This document shows, in pieces, positions 13,802-18,223 of a DNA stretch of 18,223 nt; position 1 is the stretch's first letter; each line of letters begins with the position of its first letter. The notes under the pieces were generated by a model. That model was not told the origin of the DNA, ran no database searches, and saw nothing but the letters and a program-made list of their open reading frames with translations. This DNA is from TA-21 sp036557405 (GTDB taxonomy: Archaea > Thermoproteota > Nitrososphaeria > Nitrososphaerales > Nitrososphaeraceae): contig DATBHO010000041.1 of assembly GCA_036557405.1 (NCBI GenBank), forward strand, positions 1 to 18,223, written 5' to 3'. The position numbers and the translations under genes are program-made.

Positions 13802-14785
13802 TTGAGTACAATTCTCCGCTACAATAAGGGTCAAGTTAAAACCGGAGGTTCGTTAGAAGACACCGAGAGAGGATACAATGTTTGGGTCGATGTAGTAGAC
13901 CCGGATGATAAAGAACTTGACAAGTTAGCTGATAAATTCAATTTAAATGAGGAAGCTGTTAAAACATGTATCAATAAATCTAAAAGGCCAGAAATTCGTC
14001 AGCTGGATAACCATATTTTTACTGTCATGGTTGACATGAAAAATAAAGATCCAGAGACGCTTATAGTAGAAGCTGTTTATTTCTTTCTTGGAAAAAACTG
14101 GTTAGTAACGATCCATTCATCCGAGATTAATCTTAAACAAATAGTCGATAGATTATTTAACATAAAAAATGAAACCATAAAGGCGACCCATATAGATTCA
14201 CTTTATTATAATATGTTGGCAGAAATTGTTACTAAATATGAACAGCTTCTCACGGGCCTAGAATTATCGGTAAATGAATATCAGAGAAGGTCATTCGCAC
14301 GCCCTCTACCAACCATTTTTGAGAGCATAGATATTTTATCTAGACAGGCAATAATGTTACGTAGACAATTTTGGCATGTGCGGAATATTATAAATTATCT
14401 TATGCATGTTGAAAAGGACAAAGATGATGTGAAATACATAGATATGGTCTATGATGATATTTCACAATTGATTGATTTTGTTGAATCGTATGAAAGTACT
14501 ATTAATTCCATACGAGAGCTATATGTGGCTAAGGTGTCGCTTCAGATTAATGAAACAATGAGAATCCTTACTATATTTACTGCTATACTACTCCCAATTA
14601 CATTGATTGCCGGGATATATGGTATGAATGGATTAGATTTAAAGAATCTTACACAAGTGCCCACAGGCTTTTTATTTGTATTAGTATCGATGGCTTGTAT
14701 TGTAATCGGCTTGGTTCTCTTTTTTGTGAGGAAAGGGTGGATAGTAGTTGGAAGACAAAGTCCTTCGTCAGTTGAAAACCAATGA
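13802..14785 (+). CDS. corA: CorA-family divalent metal transporter
   Basis: A 327-aa member of the CorA/Mrs2 family, which forms pentameric channels for Mg2+ (some carry Co2+ or Ni2+). The large cytosolic part (about 1-240) has the usual alpha/beta domain with WVDVVDPDDKELDKLADKF and LPTIFESIDILSRQA, followed by a long helix. The signature GMN (YGMNG, about 273-277) ends the first of two C-terminal membrane segments (about 252-272 and 290-313). A short basic tail (VRKGWIVVGRQS) closes the chain. The start is a TTG; no in-frame ATG precedes it, and the TATA box spacing agrees. It is a single gene with no operon partner. The CorA call is firm; the exact metal is not visible. Confidence 0.93.
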   Translation: MSTILRYNKGQVKTGGSLEDTERGYNVWVDVVDPDDKELDKLADKFNLNEEAVKTCINKSKRPEIRQLDNHIFTVMVDMKNKDPETLIVEAVYFFLGKNWLVTIHSSEINLKQIVDRLFNIKNETIKATHIDSLYYNMLAEIVTKYEQLLTGLELSVNEYQRRSFARPLPTIFESIDILSRQAIMLRRQFWHVRNIINYLMHVEKDKDDVKYIDMVYDDISQLIDFVESYESTINSIRELYVAKVSLQINETMRILTIFTAILLPITLIAGIYGMNGLDLKNLTQVPTGFLFVLVSMACIVIGLVLFFVRKGWIVVGRQSPSSVENQ

Positions 14786-14940
14786 GGAGATAACAAGAAT
14801 TTTTATATTGAAGTCATTAGTATCGAAGTTCAAAGGAATTATCTGGTCGGGTATTATCACTTAGGAGAATAGAAATAACTTCTTAACGCACAAGAAATAA
14901 TTACGGATATATCTAAAAAATCAAATACAATAAATCGTTC

Positions 14941-14960
14941 TTTGAATCGGGATATTCAAA
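14941..14960 (-). terminator. 3' hairpin of the 52-aa membrane peptide gene
   Basis: TTTGAAT (14941-14947) pairs perfectly with ATTCAAA (14954-14960), loop CGGGAT. On the minus strand it follows the stop codon by 7 nt. T-rich DNA lies further on, but not directly after the stem. Confidence 0.4.
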
Positions 14961-14967
14961 AATCAGG

Positions 14968-15126
14968 TTATTTTCTAGTTTTCATCCAATCAATCTTTGT
15001 TTTCACCGATTCGAAATTCTTTGCTAATCTTGTCTTGTTGTATTTGCGTCGGACGGCGAAGAGCAAACCGGTGAGTGATAGAAAAGTCGCGATGACAATT
15101 TCATAAGTTATTAATGCATCGGCCAT
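14968..15126 (-). CDS. 52-aa single-span membrane peptide
   Basis: A frame from the ATG (complement of 15124-15126) to a TAA. The product begins MADALITYEIVIATFLSLTG. One hydrophobic span covers about residues 5-24 and ends at a positive cluster (VRRKYNKTRLAK), giving a short outside N-terminus and a basic cytosolic tail. There is no signal-cleavage site. The coding-strand TATA element TTTATAAAT (plus 15147-15155) lies about 25 nt from the start, the window's normal leaderless spacing. A hairpin follows the stop. The gene sits between CorA and the histidine kinase on the opposite strand. It could be a small regulatory subunit of a membrane protein, but its partner is unknown. Confidence 0.6.
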   Translation of the reverse strand: MADALITYEIVIATFLSLTGLLFAVRRKYNKTRLAKNFESVKTKIDWMKTRK

Positions 15127-15230
15127 TTAATCAAATTATTTACAGGATTTATAAAAATTTAGGTCTAAGTCTGGGCCTATCCACTTTCAAACAAATCAAG
15201 CAGGATATCGCTTAGGTTTAACATGGTTAG

Positions 15231-15237
15231 TTTAAAT
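15231..15237 (+). promoter_or_regulatory. TATA box for the histidine kinase gene
   Basis: TTTAAAT is centred 27 nt before the ATG at 15261, supporting that start over the TTG at 15258. Confidence 0.55.
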
Positions 15238-15260
15238 CCTTTAATGCACTAGGGGTATTG

Positions 15261-16946
15261 ATGCCTTCGCCCAGTCCCACACCATCTCAAGAAAAGGCTC
15301 AGGTAATAGGTGACGGAAGGCAAGCAGAAGCAAATATCACCAACATAATTTTCAATGCCAGGAAATTTCTGAACATTTGCGGCGACTCTTCTTTGCCAAA
15401 GTTCATTTTATCAGAAACAACTAGAAAGGCACTTGAGAAAGCCAAGCACACAGGATTAAGAATAAGATTCATTACGGAAATTACTAAAGATAATTTGAGT
15501 TATTGTAGAGAATTAATGAAATTTGGTGAAGTCCGACACCTAAATAATATTGTCGGAAATTCCGTAACCGGTGAAAAGGAGCATTTGGCTCAGTTTGCAG
15601 GACATAATTTTATGTCAAATCTATTATACACTGATGAAAATGGAATGCTAGAACAACAAATTAATATCTTTGAAAATTTCTGGAACAACGCTACTACACA
15701 TAATGACAAAATATCTACCTTAGAACTGGGAATAGATCTCGGAGAGCTTAAAGTTTTATCCGATCCTAACGAAATTCGGAGAACGTACATAGATCTTATA
15801 AAATCCGCTAAATTTGAGATCTCCTTGATAATCGCAACGCCTAATGCACTGCAAAGAAACTACAGAGGGGGGATAATAGATTTGCTTATCACAGCTACTG
15901 AAAAAAGGAACGTTAATGTAAATTTAATAATACCTACTTATGACAAAGGAACCATTGATGACGACTTTCTTAGAAATGAGAAAATTGCGGCCAATTTCAA
16001 ATTTAAGATAAGAACTATAGTCCCAGCAATTAAAGAAACTCACACGATAAAGACAACGTTTTTGATAATTGATAGAAAATCCCTGTTTATAATAGATGTA
16101 AAGGATGATACCAAAGACATTTTGACAGAAGCTGTGGGCTTTGCTACTTTCCACCTTAGCAAATCCAGAACGGATTCATACAGTTTTATTTTTGATACGC
16201 TTTGGAGACAGGCAGACTTACACGAATCGTTGCAAGTAGCCAACAAGAATCTCCTAGGCGCTTATGAAAAATTAAAAGAACACGATGCGATGGAGAAGGA
16301 GTTTATCGATCTTGCGGCACATGAGTTAAGGACTCCTTCTCAATCGATAATAGGATATACTGAATTGCTTAAAGATCTCCCAGAAAGAAACAAAAAATAT
16401 GAAGCGGCTATATCGCGAAATGCTGAAAGACTTTATTCTCTTGTAACGAACATGCTAAGTGTCGCAAGAATAGAGTCCCAGACTATGAAACTTAACAAGA
16501 CTTTTTTTGATTTGGACGTAAACATCCAAAATGTTATTAATGATGTCATAATAAGCCCAGATAAAAGAGATAAAATTGAGATAAAGTTCAAACCAATTGG
16601 GACAATCAAAATATTAGCTGACAAAGAAAAAATATTTCAAGTTTTTGCTAATATATTAAATAACGCAATAAAGTTCACAGATCACGGGACAATTACTATA
16701 ACTGTAAAACAAAACGATAAAACAAACGAGGGAATAATTACTTTTAAGGATCCTGGTAGGGGTATTGACCAAGAAATAATTCCGCACTTATTTTCAAAAT
16801 TCAAGACTAAATCAGAAAAAGGTCTTGGTTTGGGACTATATATTTCAAAAAGCATCATTGAAGCACATCAAGGTAAGTTAGAAGCCTATAATAACACAGA
16901 TTCCAATGGAGCTACCTTTGTTGTTACGTTACCTTTGAAGGAATAA
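15261..16946 (+). CDS. Soluble sensor histidine kinase with duplicated PLD/TrmB-C-like sensor
   Basis: A 561-aa product without membrane segments. Two related alpha/beta sensor units at about 12-150 and 160-315 resemble the PLD-like fold of TrmB C-terminal domains. Both end in a similar helix (NIFENFWNNA and FIFDTLWRQA), and the catalytic HxKx4D of real phospholipases is absent. A short coiled coil leads to HisKA with phospho-acceptor H354 (LAAHELRTPSQS). The ATPase domain has N (ILNNAIKFT, about 464-472), G1 (DPGRGID, about 497) and G2 (GLGLGLYISK, about 519). It autophosphorylates on His and passes phosphate to a receiver protein. No intact receiver gene is adjacent; the only one nearby (11802-12089) is truncated, so the kinase is an orphan here. 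Confidence 0.9.
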   Translation: MPSPSPTPSQEKAQVIGDGRQAEANITNIIFNARKFLNICGDSSLPKFILSETTRKALEKAKHTGLRIRFITEITKDNLSYCRELMKFGEVRHLNNIVGNSVTGEKEHLAQFAGHNFMSNLLYTDENGMLEQQINIFENFWNNATTHNDKISTLELGIDLGELKVLSDPNEIRRTYIDLIKSAKFEISLIIATPNALQRNYRGGIIDLLITATEKRNVNVNLIIPTYDKGTIDDDFLRNEKIAANFKFKIRTIVPAIKETHTIKTTFLIIDRKSLFIIDVKDDTKDILTEAVGFATFHLSKSRTDSYSFIFDTLWRQADLHESLQVANKNLLGAYEKLKEHDAMEKEFIDLAAHELRTPSQSIIGYTELLKDLPERNKKYEAAISRNAERLYSLVTNMLSVARIESQTMKLNKTFFDLDVNIQNVINDVIISPDKRDKIEIKFKPIGTIKILADKEKIFQVFANILNNAIKFTDHGTITITVKQNDKTNEGIITFKDPGRGIDQEIIPHLFSKFKTKSEKGLGLGLYISKSIIEAHQGKLEAYNNTDSNGATFVVTLPLKE

Positions 16947-17053
16947 ATTAATAAAATGGAGTGCAAATTAAAATAGGTTAGAGCACTTAGTTGTATTCTC
17001 CGAAAATCTAATCAAAATGTAATATAACGGATCTCAGAACTAAGAGAAAATTC

Positions 17054-17088
17054 TTGACTTAAGCGTCAACACAAGCGTTAAATAAAAT
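17054..17088 (+). promoter_or_regulatory. Promoter with direct repeats for the 17106-17805 operon
   Basis: The TATA element TTAAATAAAAT (17078-17088) is about 23 nt before the ATG at 17106. Just upstream are two AAGCGT copies 12 nt apart (17061-17066, 17073-17078) and a small inverted repeat TTGAC/GTCAA (17054-17058, 17065-17069). This is a plausible regulator site overlapping the transcription-factor B recognition region. Confidence 0.45.
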
Positions 17089-17105
17089 ACTGCATTAAAG
17101 ATGAT

Positions 17106-17357
17106 ATGGAAAATTTGAAACAAGAATCTTCTAATGAAGACCAGAACATCTCAAATTGGTCCGACGTCGTAAAGGACATTGTTGATAAGCTAACTGGCAA
17201 GGATATGGAAGTGACTTACCATTTTGACAATTTACAAATAGATATGCCAAAGGCAACTGGACCTGAAGGGAAAGAAATAGGTAGTGCAAAATGGAAAATC
17301 AATGGCAAGTTCACTATATCCACTCAACTTCACGAAAAATCAAGGACAATGGAATAA
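17106..17357 (+). CDS. Hypothetical protein, first gene of a two-gene operon
   Basis: An 83-aa soluble product from the ATG at 17106. The N-terminal third is acidic and probably disordered (MENLKQESSNEDQNISNW), followed by a helix (DVVKDIVDKLTGK). A run of strands completes it (EVTYHFDNLQIDMPK, KWKINGKFTISTQLHEK), suggesting a small beta-sheet domain. No family, signal peptide or metal motif is recognised. The next gene starts 25 nt after its stop on the same strand and also shows a beta-rich layout, so the two probably form one complex or pathway. Regulation may use the AAGCGT repeats upstream. Confidence 0.65.
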   Translation: MENLKQESSNEDQNISNWSDVVKDIVDKLTGKDMEVTYHFDNLQIDMPKATGPEGKEIGSAKWKINGKFTISTQLHEKSRTME

Positions 17358-17382
17358 AATTATGTGACTGGGTCTTTGTATA

Positions 17383-17805
17383 TTGACTGATGAGAACAAT
17401 TTTGTAAGAGACGAGGCTTCGGTGATACTAGACAGTTTACTGGCTTTTGTAAAGAGGTCAACCGGAAAAATTAGTATTGAAATGAAGGGAAAAACTGCAT
17501 TTTCCCTTAATTTCGAAGGGGATACGTTATTTTTTGATATCATTGATCCCACTATTCTTGGCATAACTGAAGATAATAATGACCTTGGACTAATTGAAAA
17601 GCTAAGAACGGCAAAGAAAATTGGTAAGACGCTTAATAGCGAAGGATTAAGTATATCTATACTGCGAAAGGGGAAACGTGCTCTAACCATTGGTAGTGAC
17701 GCAGCTCCTACGTTAAGCAGTTTACTAACCTGGAGCAGTGATATTCAGGTCGATAACATTAAGCAAGTAGCAAAACTTGACAGAGATCTTAAAAAAGAAA
17801 ACTAA
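17383..17805 (+). CDS. Hypothetical protein, second gene of a two-gene operon
   Basis: A 140-aa product from a TTG at 17383; an in-frame TGA at 17365 leaves no earlier usable start. The N-terminal helix (FVRDEASVILDSLLAFVKR) is followed by beta strands (GKISIEMKGKTAFSLNF, GDTLFFDIIDPT). A Lys/Arg-rich central helix (LIEKLRTAKKIGKTL), another strand pair (LSISILRKGKRALTIG) and a C-terminal helix with many charges (IKQVAKLDRDLKKEN) follow. The layout recalls lipid- or ligand-binding helix-grip domains such as SCP2, but the resemblance is weak and no family is recognised. It is soluble, without a signal peptide. Close spacing with the preceding gene suggests co-transcription. Confidence 0.7.
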   Translation: MTDENNFVRDEASVILDSLLAFVKRSTGKISIEMKGKTAFSLNFEGDTLFFDIIDPTILGITEDNNDLGLIEKLRTAKKIGKTLNSEGLSISILRKGKRALTIGSDAAPTLSSLLTWSSDIQVDNIKQVAKLDRDLKKEN

Positions 17806-18140
17806 GATTAGAATTGAAATGTTAACATGACCTTAAAAAAAATTAGTAAGTCGCTCGCATCATATGTCACAATAAAGCGGGAAACAGCCAATATGAAGTA
17901 GTCAATCTACTAACAGGATAGATGACGACTCTTTTTCAATAAATTTCTATTTAAGCTTTGGTTCATAGTCCCCATTTGAGAAGCATTTACATGGAACTTA
18001 CATAGAATTCACGCGAGAAATTATGACATGCTAACCTCATCTAGGTTCTCTTCATGCAATCTAGAATTAAACCAAGGTATAGATAATATAGGTCGAGCCC
18101 CAATACTATGTATACTTGAACTGGAGGTCGAGATACACTA
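17806..18140. other. 335-nt spacer before the last gene
   Basis: No supported gene; a 24-codon frame from the ATG at 17827 has no further support. Two copies of AGGTCGAG (18090-18097 and 18125-18132) lie 35 nt apart near the next start and could be part of its promoter. No hairpin-plus-T terminator for the preceding operon was recognised. Confidence 0.4.
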
Positions 18141-18223
18141 ATGATAAAAGATCTAGTAAATCCAACTAATTTTAATCTCATGGTTGGAAAACTAGGGGAC
18201 GTTCTTACAAGAGCATTGGACCA
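18141..18223 (+). CDS. Start of a gene running off the window
   Basis: The ATG at 18141 opens a frame with no stop over the last 83 bases (27 codons), beginning MIKDLVNPTNFNLMVGKLGD. GGAGGT at 18123-18128 lies 12 nt before the start and could serve as a ribosome site, unlike the leaderless genes elsewhere in the window. The fragment is too short to assign a family. Confidence 0.5.
   Translation, partial: MIKDLVNPTNFNLMVGKLGDVLTRALD

Noticed and set aside
17827..17901. 24-codon frame starting MTLKKISKSLASYVTIKR
   Set aside because: Too short, with no TATA element or terminator to support it.
1..18223. CRISPR arrays, tRNA/rRNA genes, insertion sequences
   Set aside because: No regularly spaced repeats, no cloverleaf-like or rRNA-like stretches and no transposase frames were seen on either strand by eye.

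Overview
The window looks like chromosome from a low-GC ammonia-oxidising archaeon of the Nitrososphaeria (Thaumarchaeota), most like the Nitrososphaerales/Nitrosocosmicus type. This rests on sequence style, not on a marker gene. The window has AT-rich spacers and archaeal TATA boxes about 24-28 nt before many start codons, so leaderless transcripts are likely. Many short secreted proteins carry N-glycosylation sequons, and the protein families are typical of these archaea: PsbP-like secreted proteins, a soluble histidine kinase with a duplicated PLD/TrmB-C-like sensor, single C2H2 zinc-finger proteins and a DUF6659-like protein. There is no rRNA, tRNA, CRISPR array, transposase or other clear mobile element.

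Layout. 1-2301: a membrane-anchored hypothetical protein, a tiny Met- and sequon-rich secreted peptide, and a polytopic membrane protein whose true N-terminus seems cut off by a frameshift in a run of nine Ts. 2574-3745: an AAA+ ATPase convergent with a C2H2 zinc-finger protein, followed by a 640-nt gene-free spacer. 4389-7305: the most distinctive locus. A DUF6659-like gene is divergent from a ParA/MinD-type ATPase, which is followed after 44 nt by a KaiC/RecA-like ATPase fused through a Cys/His knuckle to a class III nucleotide-cyclase domain. 7537-8523: a zinc alcohol dehydrogenase. 8675-13571: many small genes, including a PE-rich acidic peptide, a Lys/Arg-rich peptide, four secreted proteins (Ser-rich, 9-residue repeat, PsbP-like, RskA/anti-sigma-like), a broken response-regulator receiver gene, a 48-aa basic Cys protein and a PRC-barrel/DUF2171-like protein. 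13802-18223: a CorA-type metal transporter, a 52-aa membrane peptide, the soluble histidine kinase, a two-gene operon of unknown function, and the start of a gene that leaves the window.

How the genes may work together. The ParA + KaiC/cyclase pair, with the divergent small gene, could be one ATP-driven positioning or signalling module; this is inference from spacing and domains. The histidine kinase has no intact response regulator here, because the only receiver gene is truncated. The secreted proteins are separate single-gene units, each with its own TATA box, and probably belong to the cell envelope. Several small genes (42-52 aa) are supported by correctly spaced TATA boxes or by 3' hairpins.
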